This document shows positions 44,183 through 52,182 of a stretch of DNA of 64,000 nt, in pieces. Position 1 is the first letter of the stretch. Every line of letters begins with the position of its first letter. Source of the DNA: an uncultured Candidatus Altimarinota bacterium (GTDB taxonomy: Bacteria > Patescibacteriota > Gracilibacteria > BD1-5 > UBA6164); contig CALLPL010000018.1 in NCBI GenBank assembly GCA_938015455.1, forward strand, positions 1 through 64,000, in the 5' to 3' direction. The position numbers and the translations under genes were made by a program. The notes beneath the pieces are model-generated. The model was not told the origin of the DNA and made no database searches. It saw nothing but the letters and a program-made list of their open reading frames with translations.

Positions 44183-44974
44183 ATGAAAAAATATACTTCT
44201 ACATGACCAGAGTGATACTCTATTATAGCTGCGATAATGATGATAGGATTCTTACTCATACTTACCGTGAGTACTTTTAACCTTGTATTACAAGAACTTC
44301 AGGATTGACGATGAAGGGAAGATTATATGAAGGCCTATGCTGGAGCAGAATGAGCACTAGAGCTCGCGTTACTGCAAATTAAAGATAATGGCTATGGTTA
44401 TATTGAAAGCGATAGCGAATCTCAAGATCTTGAATACTTTGGACTAGGGAGGAAGAATGGTGTCATGAACTATGATATTGATAGTGAAACGAGCTCATAT
44501 ACGTGATCTTTGGCAGCTTGAGCATATTCAACAGATATTATACCACTCTTTACATTAGATGATGCTGATAATAAAAATTCGGTGAGAACTTTGAGGTTTA
44601 CGGATATTTCGTCAACAGGTTTAATATGGAATGTTATAGGAGCGACCTGAGGACTATCTGGTACAGGAACATTTACAGAGTCTCGCTCAGGAGGTGTTCG
44701 TACTCTATGACCCTCAGATTCATTTGATTTTCAAGATGTTACAATTTCCTCACTTCTGTTAACAGATGGAAACTATTTAACAATATTTAATCCAACGGCA
44801 AATCAGGCGAATTATAAGGTAGAAGTTACTGGAGCAGGTGAGCTTTTCACAAAACCTAAATCGACAATATACTCTACTTCAAAAGTTGGGAAATATTCCC
44901 AAAACCTTGCTACTACAGTAGATAATAGCGAATTTTTAGGAATTTTAAAATATTCTATATATTCTTGAAATTAG
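44183..44974 (+). CDS. PilX/GspK-like pilus protein
   Basis: 263 residues. N-terminus STGPEGYSIIAAIMMIGFLL lacks the Glu+5 and resembles PilX/GspK (GYSIIAAIMMIGFLLILTV), followed by AYAGAEGALELALLQIKDNG, the typical PilX helix. Ends the pilus operon. About 135 bases of non-coding DNA follow before HU. Confidence 0.7.
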
Positions 44975-45046
44975 CTATTTTAAGCCAATTTAATAGTATT
45001 TTTAAAGAGGTATTCGCATAATATAGGGAAAAAACACAAAAAAAAC

Positions 45047-45074
45047 TTGAAAAAGCGTAATTGCTCGCTACAAT
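45047..45074 (+). promoter_or_regulatory. Promoter of the HU gene
   Basis: TTGAAA (45047-45052), 16 bases, TACAAT (45069-45074). The ATG follows at 45110. A frame open to an ATG at 45047 would place the start inside this promoter, which argues for 45110. Confidence 0.6.
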
Positions 45075-45109
45075 CAAGAGTGTTTATTTTATATAATTAT
45101 TTTCGTATT

Positions 45110-45382
45110 ATGAAAAAACAAGACTTTATTAAAGCTGTTGCAGCTTCTGCAGGTCTCTCTCAAGACGCTGTATCGAAAGTACTCGGTTCTATGATCGATA
45201 CTATCACTTCTGAACTTGCTAAAGGTGGAGAAGTAAATATTACTGGTTTTGGTGCTTTTAAAGTAGCTTCAAGAGCTGCTAGAAACGGTGTAAACCCAAG
45301 AACAAGACAAGCAATCAAAATTCCTGCTATGAAATCTCCTGTATTCAGAGCTGGTAAAACATTTAAAGAGTCTGTAAGATAA
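45110..45382 (+). CDS. DNA-binding protein HU
   Basis: 90 residues, the standard HU length. KKQDFIKAVAASAGLSQDAVSKVL, GEVNITGFGAFKVASRAARNGVNPRTRQAIKIPA and a terminal PVFRAGKTFKESV match the HU/IHF family, including the DNA-intercalating Pro in NPRTRQ. It bends and compacts DNA. No TGA codons. An ATG at 45047 in the same frame would add 21 residues but would lie in the promoter, so I used 45110. Confidence 0.95.
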   Translation: MKKQDFIKAVAASAGLSQDAVSKVLGSMIDTITSELAKGGEVNITGFGAFKVASRAARNGVNPRTRQAIKIPAMKSPVFRAGKTFKESVR

Positions 45383-45404
45383 TAGTTATCTGCGGTCCTT
45401 GTTC

Positions 45405-45434
45405 AAAAAAGCATCTTAAATAGGATGCTTTTTT
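45405..45434 (+). terminator. Terminator after HU
   Basis: AAAAAAGCATC (45405-45415) and GATGCTTTTTT (45424-45434), 8-base loop, with the T run at the end. Confidence 0.8.
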
Positions 45435-45486
45435 GATTTTTTATGTCTTTTTTGTTATAATGGGTATGATACTCATAAGTAGAGCT

Positions 45487-46029
45487 ATGCAACGATTTAC
45501 ACTTGAAGATTTCTGTTCTCCAAATGACCGAACTGCGGCCATTAGTAATATATGTAGGAACTCATCTATAGATATAGTTATTTCTTATGAGTCAGATTTT
45601 CGAAATGCAAAAATTCTTAGAGAACTTACTGACGATATTTGCCGTGAATTTGGTGTCACGCCAAAATGGAGAACAAGAATTGTTCTCATTATCGATGAAT
45701 TAAACAATAATGCGATTGAGTATGGGAGTAGGCATCTAGATATAAATACTTTGCATATCCAGGTCGAGCGAAAAGATACTAGAGAAGTGTATATAAAAGC
45801 ATATGTCACTGATACAGGTAAATGAGACCATGCAAAAACAGCACAGGAAATGGAACAGTTACGGTTAGTACATGAGAATAAGGATTTTGGGAAACACCAC
45901 TCTATCAGATGAAGATGATTATTCCTTATTATCTCTAGGCTTGTAGATCTTTTAAAATTTGATAATGATATAGCAGGTGGTCTTATTGTTCAGATTGAGA
46001 AGTCTCTACAGGAAAATTCTGAAAAATAG
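45487..46029 (+). CDS. HATPase-domain protein (RsbW/anti-sigma kinase-like)
   Basis: 180 residues. A GHKL ATPase fold is shown by the N box LIIDELNNNAIEYGS, the G1 box YVTDTGKGDHAKT and the G2-like HHSIRGRGLFLIISRLVD. This is the pattern of small Ser/Thr kinases such as RsbW and SpoIIAB that control sigma factors through partner switching. No sigma or anti-anti-sigma gene is next to it. ATG 45487 is used; earlier in-frame ATGs fall against the HU terminator. The 3' end overlaps the convergent FtsQ gene by 47 bases. Confidence 0.75.
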
Positions 46030-46963
46030 TCTCTGAGTATATATCTTTGAGATTTTTTCGGCATAAAAACTCATTTTCGTACTCGCATACAAATAACTTT
46101 TGAAGAATCCTCACATCAATATAGATATATTTTCTCTCTATAACGTTTCCTCATTCTTTTGAGAAGACAGCTAGACCTTTAATTTGTTTTGTAAGGTCTC
46201 CTGTGAGGTCAAATAGAAATAGGTTTCAAATACTATTTTTAATAATGAGTTCTCTTTCTGCAGGGAGATAGTATAAAACTTTGGAAGAGAAACCAACGAT
46301 ATTTCGAGAGAGTTCATTTTGCAGTAAGATAATATTACGTAAATCATCGCTATTTAACACTCTATTAAAGAGAGATCTTTCGTATAAATCTTCAGACACC
46401 TTTATATTTGGAAGATCATCAATGAAGTTCTCTGAAGCTACTAGGGCTCAATTTTCGAGTATGAGGTATTTCTCAGTTTGAAAAAGAGGTTTATATCATT
46501 CAAGATATAAATTAAGTGTTTTGGGAAAAGCACTTTCAAAGCGAATATTCTTGATAGTATTTTGATTTTTTATAATTCTTTTTTCAAGATCCTGAGTATC
46601 AATAAAGAGTAAGTTCCTTCATCTAATATAATCTACACTAGAGTAAGCCTGATTTATATTGATTATATTTCATTGTTTTTCTATAAAGATTTTATCTATA
46701 TTAAATAATGGTCAAAATACAAGAAAAGCTCATATAGCAAGAATTATAGTTATTGAGATAAGTGATAGTATGATTTTTTGTCCTATAAAAAAACTATGGA
46801 GTGATTTCTTTAGGTTTCCTTGAAGAGGACTCTTTTTCCTCCTATGAAAGAGAGAGCCTGATCTCTCATTATCAAAAAAAGTACTCTGTTGATATGAGGA
46901 TCAAGGAGCCTGTTTCTTTTTACTTAGTTTTTTCGTAAATAGTGTGAGTATTTTCTCTAGCAT
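45983..46963 (-). CDS. FtsQ/DivIB-like cell division protein
   Basis: 326 residues. A basic cytoplasmic part (about 75 residues), one span (IILSLISITIILAIGAFLVFG), then a POTRA-like domain (FNIDKIFIEKQGNIININQAYSSVDYIRGRNLL...NTIKNIRFESAFPKTLNLYLEGYKPLF) as in FtsQ, and a C-terminal beta domain. It would link FtsB/FtsL at the septum. Starts three bases after the rbfA stop, so likely cotranscribed. Confidence 0.75.
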
Positions 46964-46966
46964 GAC

Positions 46967-47308
46967 TTACTTTATATCTAATTCTTGAAGAGTTTGGTGT
47001 ATTTCAAACGAAGTTTTTCCACTTTCATCATAGCGAAACCTCACTCGAGGAACTTTAATGAATTCTATTTTCCTTCCTAAGAGTCTCTGAATATCATGAG
47101 CATGTTCTGAGAGCTGCTTTGTTAATAATTCTGTATTTTTTAGAGAGCTTACAGATACATCAATATATGAGAGGTCACTACTAATATCAACTGCTGTAAT
47201 AGTAATAATACCAAATTCAGATGACATTTCCTGAAGGTCAGATATTAGGTATTCGCTTAAGAGTTTTTGACTAATTGATTCAGCTCGTTTTCTTCGTTCT
47301 TGCTTCAT
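46967..47308 (-). CDS. rbfA: Ribosome-binding factor A
   Basis: 113 residues. KQERRKRAESISQKLLSEYL, ITITAVDISSDLSYIDVSVS and KVPRVRFRYDESGKTSFEIHQ correspond to the RbfA KH-type fold (family: VTxVxxSxDLxxAxVYVS; PxLxFxxDxS). It assists late 30S maturation. Reads without a TGA. Confidence 0.8.
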   Translation of the reverse strand: MKQERRKRAESISQKLLSEYLISDLQEMSSEFGIITITAVDISSDLSYIDVSVSSLKNTELLTKQLSEHAHDIQRLLGRKIEFIKVPRVRFRYDESGKTSFEIHQTLQELDIK

Positions 47309-47356
47309 ATATTTTGATAAAATGATAGTGTGAACATAGTACGAAGCTTTTTTTGT

Positions 47357-47383
47357 TTGACAAACGAAAAATAAAGATACAAT
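47357..47383 (+). promoter_or_regulatory. Promoter of rpsU
   Basis: TTGACA (47357-47362), 15 bases, TACAAT (47378-47383); close to consensus. The start codon lies 45 bases downstream. Confidence 0.6.
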
Positions 47384-47428
47384 AGGTCCACTTTAACCAA
47401 TCACTTCCTATAAGGGGATAGAACTACT

Positions 47429-47629
47429 ATGATATACGCAGTAAGAAAAGACAATGAATCAAATGAGAAACTCCTTCTCAGATACAAGAAATTATTTTTT
47501 GGATCAAGAATCGTAACAAAGCTTAAAAAAGAACGTTACGCAATAAAGGGGCTCAAAAAAAGAAAAACTCGAGAGAAAGCAATCGTTACGAATGCTTACC
47601 GAGAACTCAATGCAAAGGTATACTTCTAA
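47429..47629 (+). CDS. rpsU: Ribosomal protein bS21
   Basis: 66 residues. MIYAVRKDNESNEKLLLRYKKLFFGSRIVTKLKKERY follows the bS21 pattern (V-x-x-NESxxxxLRRFKR, then basic KKERYxxKxxKKRKxRxKA). Very basic C-terminal half. bS21 helps the 30S subunit bind mRNA leaders. Flanked by its own promoter and a strong terminator. Confidence 0.85.
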   Translation: MIYAVRKDNESNEKLLLRYKKLFFGSRIVTKLKKERYAIKGLKKRKTREKAIVTNAYRELNAKVYF

Positions 47630-47641
47630 TACAAAGTACTA

Positions 47642-47677
47642 CACTAAAAAACTCCTGGTCCTGGGAGTTTTTTAGTG
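47642..47677 (+). terminator. Terminator after rpsU
   Basis: A perfect 14-bp stem, CACTAAAAAACTCC (47642-47655) with GGAGTTTTTTAGTG (47664-47677), 8-base loop. The T6 run is within the right arm. Confidence 0.8.
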
Positions 47678-47699
47678 CCTTAAATCATATATGAATAAA

Positions 47700-47724
47700 A
47701 AAGACGCTTCATAGAAACGTCTTT
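47700..47724 (-). terminator. Terminator after rpmG
   Basis: AAAGACG (47700-47706) with CGTCTTT (47718-47724), 11-base loop; the minus strand continues with T. It ends the rpmG transcript. Confidence 0.6.
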
Positions 47725-47743
47725 AACAAGAAAACATAAAAAA

Positions 47744-47929
47744 TTATGATCCTTTTTTAATTTCTTTCATCTTGAGAACCTCGTGTTTACGAGTTACTTT
47801 ATTGTATTTTCTGAGAGTAGGTCCTTTTGTTCCTGCTTCGTAATTCTTTTTTTGTATATTTGTTGAGTGTACCATATTTCCAGTCTCTGTTGAGTAGTAT
47901 GCTACGTATGTTCTTTTTCCTTTTGCCAT
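47744..47929 (-). CDS. rpmG: Ribosomal protein bL33
   Basis: 61 residues. MAKGKRTYVAYYSTETGNMVHSTNIQKKN...LRKYNKVTRKHEVLKMKE fits bL33 (TETGxxxYxTxKNKKNxxxLELKKYxPxxxKHxxxKE). The zinc-binding cysteines found in one bL33 type are absent, so this is the zinc-free type. Component of the 50S subunit near the E site. Confidence 0.85.
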   Translation of the reverse strand: MAKGKRTYVAYYSTETGNMVHSTNIQKKNYEAGTKGPTLRKYNKVTRKHEVLKMKEIKKGS

Positions 47930-47993
47930 AAATTAATAATAGGTTTTAAATCGGGGGGATTATATATTTTTTTATGTGAAGTCCAAAAGATTT

Positions 47994-48539
47994 TTAGACT
48001 TTCATTATCTCTGATTCTTTTCTCTTTGCAGCCTCATCAATGGTCTTGTTATGTTCATCAACAAGTTTTTGTAGATCACCTTCGATGTCTCTCGCTCAGT
48101 CCTCACTGAGAGTTTTATCAGTTTCTTGCTTTTTAATCTGTTTTACAAAATCTCCTCGAACATTTCTCACAGAGACTTTTGCTTCTTCTGCAAACTTTTT
48201 CACGACTTTACACATCTCAGTTCTTCGCTCCTGAGTAAGCTGAGGTACTTTGATAAGTACTGAGTCAGCTTGTGCTTGAGGGTTGAGACCGATTCCTGCA
48301 TCAGTTATCGCTTTTGCAATAGGATGAATTAGAGCCTTATCCCAAGGAGCAATTGAAAGAGTTTGTGGATCAAGAATATTGAGAGAAGCAGAATTCTTGA
48401 GTGGTTGCATACTCCCGTATTGCTCTATCATCACATCCTCTACGAGTGCTGGAGTTGCTCGCCCCATTTGGAGTTTTCCAAATTCCCCTTCTAGGTGATG
48501 AAGCGCTTTTTCTAATTGTTGTTTTGCTTGATCTAGCAT
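47994..48539 (-). CDS. frr: Ribosome recycling factor
   Basis: 181 residues. LEGEFGKLQMGRATPALVEDVMIEQYGS, SLNILDPQTLSIAPWDKALIHPI, and VSVRNVRGDFVKQIKKQE are the standard RRF blocks. With EF-G it splits post-termination ribosomes. TGA codes the Gly in LSEDGARDIEGDL. The next gene upstream, 113 bases away, is the interrupted NMN adenylyltransferase. Confidence 0.95.
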
Positions 48540-48651
48540 TTTCTAAAAATTATATATAAAAATATGTCGAGATTATAGAGGGTTAGAGAGAAAAAGCAAG
48601 AAAAGTTTTTAACTCTATCTTGAATCTTTTCCTTTATGTAAGGGAAAAGAA

Positions 48652-49620
48652 CTACAAAATACTATCTAGTTTTTTGAAAGTTTCTTTTCAGAGAGATTTT
48701 TTCAGACTCCCAATATCATTCTGTTCTAGATCCTTACGAACCTGTGTTCATGAGATAGGAAGTTCTTTTCTGTCTATTTCTATTATATGAAGGGTAAATG
48801 GAAGAGTATCTTCTAGTTTCTTGAGAACCTGAATAGCGTAATCATTTTCTGTATCACCACAATATATATAGCAATCACTTACTCGCTCTGGAATGTGTAA
48901 AAGTATATGAGCTACCCAATCAGAGTCTTCAGGAAAGTCAGGGAGAGCTGCAATAGAGAGACTTCATTGGTCTATTTTACAAACCTCACTCTTGAATTCT
49001 CTCTCCTTAAGGAGAGAGAGGCTTTGTAACTCTTGTTCGAGCTTAGAATATATCTGTTTGGGCGAGTAATTCTCTAGTGAGCTATTTGCTAAGCGAACTA
49101 CATGTATTCCATGGGACTCAATTATGTCATCACGAATCATGTCATATTCTTTTTGTCTTTCATGAATTACTCCATCTAATTCGATTACTACTTTTTTTTC
49201 ATCACAATAAAAATCTGCTATATATCTTCAGATCGCATGTTGTCTTCGGAATTTTAAATTATGAAACTTTCTATTTCTTACAAGATGCCAAAGCACCTCT
49301 TCGTGAGGTGTCTGGGTGTATCTGAGTTTCTTTGAGAGAATTTTTACATATTCTGGGACTTGATTGTATAAATACCTCATATTTTTACCCTCCTCTCCTT
49401 GAGGAGAGGAGATTCAGAGGTGAGGTTGCGTCTTAGGAAACTCTCAGAGAATAAACTCTTTTCTCTGCACATAGCTATAAGGATTTTTTTCGTCTTTATT
49501 TTCACTAGAGCCTATCAAAACAAGAGTAGCAGGATTTTCATTGAGCGATTTTTCAATCAGGAGTATATGCCCCCTATGCAGTGGCTGAAAGCGTCAGATA
49601 ATAAGTCAAAGAGATATCAT
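48652..49620 (-). CDS. NMN adenylyltransferase interrupted in frame by a DUF559 endonuclease-like ORF
   Basis: 322 residues in one frame. Residues 1-64 are the N-terminal half of a NadM-type nucleotidyltransferase: GLIIGRFQPLHRGHILLIE (GRFQPxHxGH), LVLIGSSENKDEKNPYSYVQRKEFI. Residues about 81-200 are a DUF559/Vsr-like endonuclease: TPHEEVLWHLVRNRKFHNLKFRRQ, YIADFYCDEKKVVIELDG, HVVRL. Residues 214-322 resume the NadM fold: LPDFPEDSDWVAHILL and ISGTQVRKDL (ISGTxxR). The host enzyme makes NAD from NMN and ATP. Whether it still folds as one chain, or the endonuclease is made separately from ATG 49380, is unknown. Confidence 0.8.
48981..49020 (-). repeat. Right inverted end of the DUF559 element
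   Basis: Contains CTCTCTCCTTAAGGAGAGAG (48999-49018), a 20-base perfect palindrome, after AAACCTCACTCTTGAATT. Over about 40 bases it matches the reverse complement of the right half of the repeat at 31198-31240 with one clear difference (TTAA versus TTGA in the loop). Confidence 0.75.
49388..49427 (-). repeat. Left inverted end of the DUF559 element
   Basis: CTCCTCTCCT-TG-AGGAGAGGAG (49390-49411) followed by ATTCAGAGGTGAGGTTG. Same layout as the other end but more diverged. Translated in frame as QPHLGISSPQGEEG within the host protein. Confidence 0.7.
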
Positions 49621-49701
49621 TTTTAAAGTATTTTAGAGTTGATTTCTGAGTATTATACTTATAATTCAGAAGATTTTAAATCTTATAAATATAATTTTCC
49701 G

Positions 49702-50295
49702 ATGGCAAATATTAAGCATAAACCAAGTAAATATATGTTAAATCTTCTTCATGTACTCCCACCATTTGTAGAGGGAGAAGAAGAAAATAATCTCATTAAT
49801 ACTCTTGTAGAAATTAATCCTGGAACGATTAATAAATATGAGTTTATTACAGAAACAGGTACTTTGAAATTAGATAGAGTTGGTTATTCATCGCTCGCTT
49901 ATAATTTTGCCTACTGAGCAATCCCATGTACTTGGGATGAAGATGATGATATGCTAGATGTCGTTATTCCACTCGTAACAGAACCATTTGTGCCTGGGTC
50001 ACTGGTAGAACTCAGAGTTATAGGAGTGATTAAATTTATAGATGGAGGTGAGGTCGATGATAAGATCGTTGCAGTAGTAAATGATGACAAGAGACAAGAC
50101 CACATAACCCATATGGATCAATTAGGAGACCACTGGAAGAAAGAAACAGAGCACTACCTCAATATGTATAAGCATCTCAAGAAACCTTGAACGTGTGAAG
50201 TAAAATGATTCTTCGGAGTAGAAGAAGCTCTCAAAACTATCGAAGAATGTAAGGAACGTTATGAAAAGGAATACCTGCCAAAATTTGAAGATTAA
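49702..50295 (+). CDS. ppa: Inorganic pyrophosphatase
   Basis: 197 residues from ATG 49702. NTLVEINPGTINKYEFITETGTLKLDRVGYSSLAYNFAYGAIPCTWDEDDDMLDVVIPL has all family I PPase elements, including the metal-binding DxDDxLD stretch, and VVNDDKRQDHITH continues it. It hydrolyses pyrophosphate to pull biosynthetic reactions forward. An in-frame TTG at 49639 would add 21 residues; ATG is preferred because it gives a typical N-terminus. First gene of a pair with the Nudix gene. Confidence 0.92.
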
Positions 50296-50311
50296 TTTCT
50301 AAAAATATTCC

Positions 50312-50860
50312 ATGAGTGAAAATATCTGGGAAATAGTGTATAAGGGAAAACTTGTAGCTGTAGAACGGCTATCATGAAAATGATACGAACGAGCTGTTCG
50401 TCCACCAGGTGTACGACTTATATTGAAGAACGATGAAGGAAAAATTCTTCTTACCCGCGAACACCGTATGGAACTGGGTGATTTTGACTATAGGCTTCCA
50501 GGAGGAAAAGTCTTTGATGACCTGGAATCATATTTAGAGCTCAGATGAAATGATGAAAGATTGCAAAAAAGTGTCATAGAGGCCGCAGAAGCAGAAGCAA
50601 AAGAAGAATGCTGAATTGATGAACTTAGCAATCTAGAAATCGTCCATATCTCAAAAGCCTGAGCTACAGTTGAGTGGACACTCTACTACGTGACCTGAGA
50701 GATTGTGACTCAGTCATGAGAACAGGCCCTCCACGGAGATGAACTCACTCATGGTATAGAAGTGTGATTCTATACTCCTACCGAGATTCAATCTATGATC
50801 CGTGAAGGCAAGATGAACGAAGAAAGAAGTGTTGCAGTGTTGTCGAGGTATATCGGGTAA
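50312..50860 (+). CDS. Nudix hydrolase
   Basis: 182 residues. Nudix box is seen from LPGGKVFDD through AAEAEAKEECGID, matching GxxxxE...REUxEExGU with a 15-residue insertion in the first part (SYLELRGNDERLQKS) and Ala in place of the Arg of REU. Members cleave nucleoside diphosphates linked to other groups, such as ADP-ribose. The ATG follows the ppa stop by 16 bases. Confidence 0.8.
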
Positions 50861-50871
50861 AAAATAAACTT

Positions 50872-51057
50872 TTATTTGAATGCTTTTGCTAAAAGACATA
50901 ATATTCAGAAACTAGTTCAAAGGTCACCAATAATCCAGAATATTGCTTTGAATACAATCAAAAAAAGAAAAGCATTAAATATCTGATATCAGATATATGT
51001 TTTAGGATTTTTCTGAAATTCTTTGTATTGTTCTGATGAATATTTGGGTGAAAACAT
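50872..51057 (-). CDS. Small two-span membrane protein
   Basis: 61 residues with code-25 reading: MFSPKYSSEQYKEFQKNPKT, then two hydrophobic stretches (IGYQIFNAFLFLIVFKAIFWIIG, TSFGILCLLAKAF). Several TGA codons fall between hydrophobic segments. It ends 12 bases from the convergent Nudix stop. It could also relate to the Hxs locus on its other side. Family unknown. Confidence 0.5.
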
Positions 51058-51420
51058 TTTTTCAGTAAGTTAAATATAATATCTATAGTTTCTTTTTTTT
51101 GTGGAATCAGAGTCAAGTACGATACTCTAACTTATTTACTTTACCATAGGGTTCTTACCGAACAATAGTTTTTTACTTATATAGCATATGGAAAAAATCC
51201 TTTGTATAAAAGACTACATTTTACGTGAAAAACCTTGATGAAATTCGAGGCTTTTAGATAGTATTACTTCTTAGAAAAACTCGATCTTATACGCATTTGG
51301 ATGCTCTTTGAGTTTTTTAAAGAGAACTAGAGAACTTTTTAACATAAAAGAGAGATAAATATTTGATATATATATAGAGCCTTTATACTTAAGGGTAAGT
51401 TATATTTTAAATACAGTATT
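51058..51420 (+). other. Intergenic region before the Hxs locus
   Basis: 363 bases with no recognised RNA gene. It would hold the promoters of the divergent small membrane gene and hxsD. A candidate promoter for hxsD is TTGATA (51363-51368) with TATACT (51384-51389) or TACTTA (51386-51391); neither spacing is ideal. A 28-codon code-25 ORF (51188-51274, MEKILCIKDYILREKPGGNS...) is present but cannot be told from chance. Confidence 0.4.
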
Positions 51421-51987
51421 ATGTCTTCTTTTTTAAAAGAAACTATAGAGGGAGAGAGTTTTGAACTCTTGATAGATACAGGAATATTTCCAAAAGATAT
51501 TATCCTCAAAGCTGCGTATAATCACCTGGATAAGTGATATTTTTTCTTTAAGCATGATACGGATGGAAATATTGTTTTAGAGTTTACTAGAAAGGATGGA
51601 GTAGATATCCAGCCGAAAATAGTGATAGGTGAGTTTTCGGATGAACTTCTCGACGTGTATCTGAGAGATAAACTTGAAAAAGATAATAAGGTAATTCGCG
51701 AAGCTATAGTTACAAAGGCTATTAATGGCCCTCTTGATATGCAAAACTTTGTATCTCTTGATACTGATAGTGCACAAAAAAATGAAATAGATTTTGATAA
51801 AGACATTGATGAAATATTAAAGGAAATAGAAAATGACCCTGATCTTAAGATAGATGAAGAAGAAATAGAGAAGATTCTTAAAGAAATTGAAGAAGAAAGT
51901 CAGTCAGAAGTTCAGAAACCAAAAGTAACGGTAGATCCAAAGGCTATTTCAGGAGTGAAAGATATGTTTAAAAATAAAGAGAAATAG
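51421..51987 (+). CDS. hxsD: His-Xaa-Ser system protein HxsD
   Basis: 188 residues. Residues 15-105 match HxsD: IFPKDIILKAAYNHLDKGYFFF...IVLEFTRKDG...GEFSDELLDVYLRDKLEKDNKVIREAIVTKAI. The LLxxYLRxxLxxxxxxIREAI stretch is the namesake signature of this small family (formerly chp_LLNDYxLRE). Family function is unknown; it always accompanies HxsA precursors and radical SAM maturases and may act as a recognition factor. The C-terminal 75 residues are acidic with two EIxKILKEIE-like repeats, not typical for the family. First gene of the Hxs run. Confidence 0.8.
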
Positions 51988-51990
51988 ACT

Positions 51991-52176
51991 ATGGAAAAGA
52001 CCTTTGAAATATCTACTGCAATTTATGATACTGAAGCAATTATAGCAGCTATTGCTGATTTTTCAGAAGTAGCAAAGATAAGCTTTAAAAAAGATATACT
52101 CACTATTTCTTGAGACTCAGAGGTTGAAGTCATAGAAGTTTTCCGTGAGTTTATGAATTATGTACTCTCTTTATAA
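51991..52176 (+). CDS. Short HxsD-like protein
   Basis: 61 residues. It reads FEISTAIYDTEAIIAAIADFSEVAKISFKKD...EVFREFMNYVLSL. The spacing of Y-x-x-E-A-I-x-x-A-I, a beta hairpin and EFxNYVL mirrors the N-terminal half of HxsD (IFPKDIILKAAYNHLDK...GEFSDELLD). I read it as a minimal HxsD relative, perhaps a peptide-recognition element. Starts four bases after hxsD and precedes hxsB by seven bases. Confidence 0.6.
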
Positions 52177-52182
52177 AAATAT

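Larger units (their letters stand above)
48981..49427 (-). mobile_element. DUF559 element with palindromic inverted ends
   Basis: About 447 bp. Ends are imperfect inverted repeats: on the minus strand the left end reads CAACCTCACCTCTGAATCTC then palindrome (49390-49411), and the right end ends in palindrome (48999-49018) then GAATTCAAGAGTGAGGTTTG. Each end has a CTCTCC-T(T/C)AA-GGAGAG core. Inside is one ORF from ATG 49380 (on the minus strand) with DUF559 endonuclease motifs. The element keeps the host gene's reading frame. No clear target-site duplication was seen. Confidence 0.7.

Noticed and set aside
45047-45112. An upstream ATG extending HU by 21 residues
   Set aside because: It lies within a good promoter and adds residues not found in HU proteins.
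48652-49620. An intein in the NMN adenylyltransferase
   Set aside because: No Cys/Ser at the N-terminal junction, no C-terminal His-Asn and no splicing blocks were seen; the boundaries are palindromic repeats instead.
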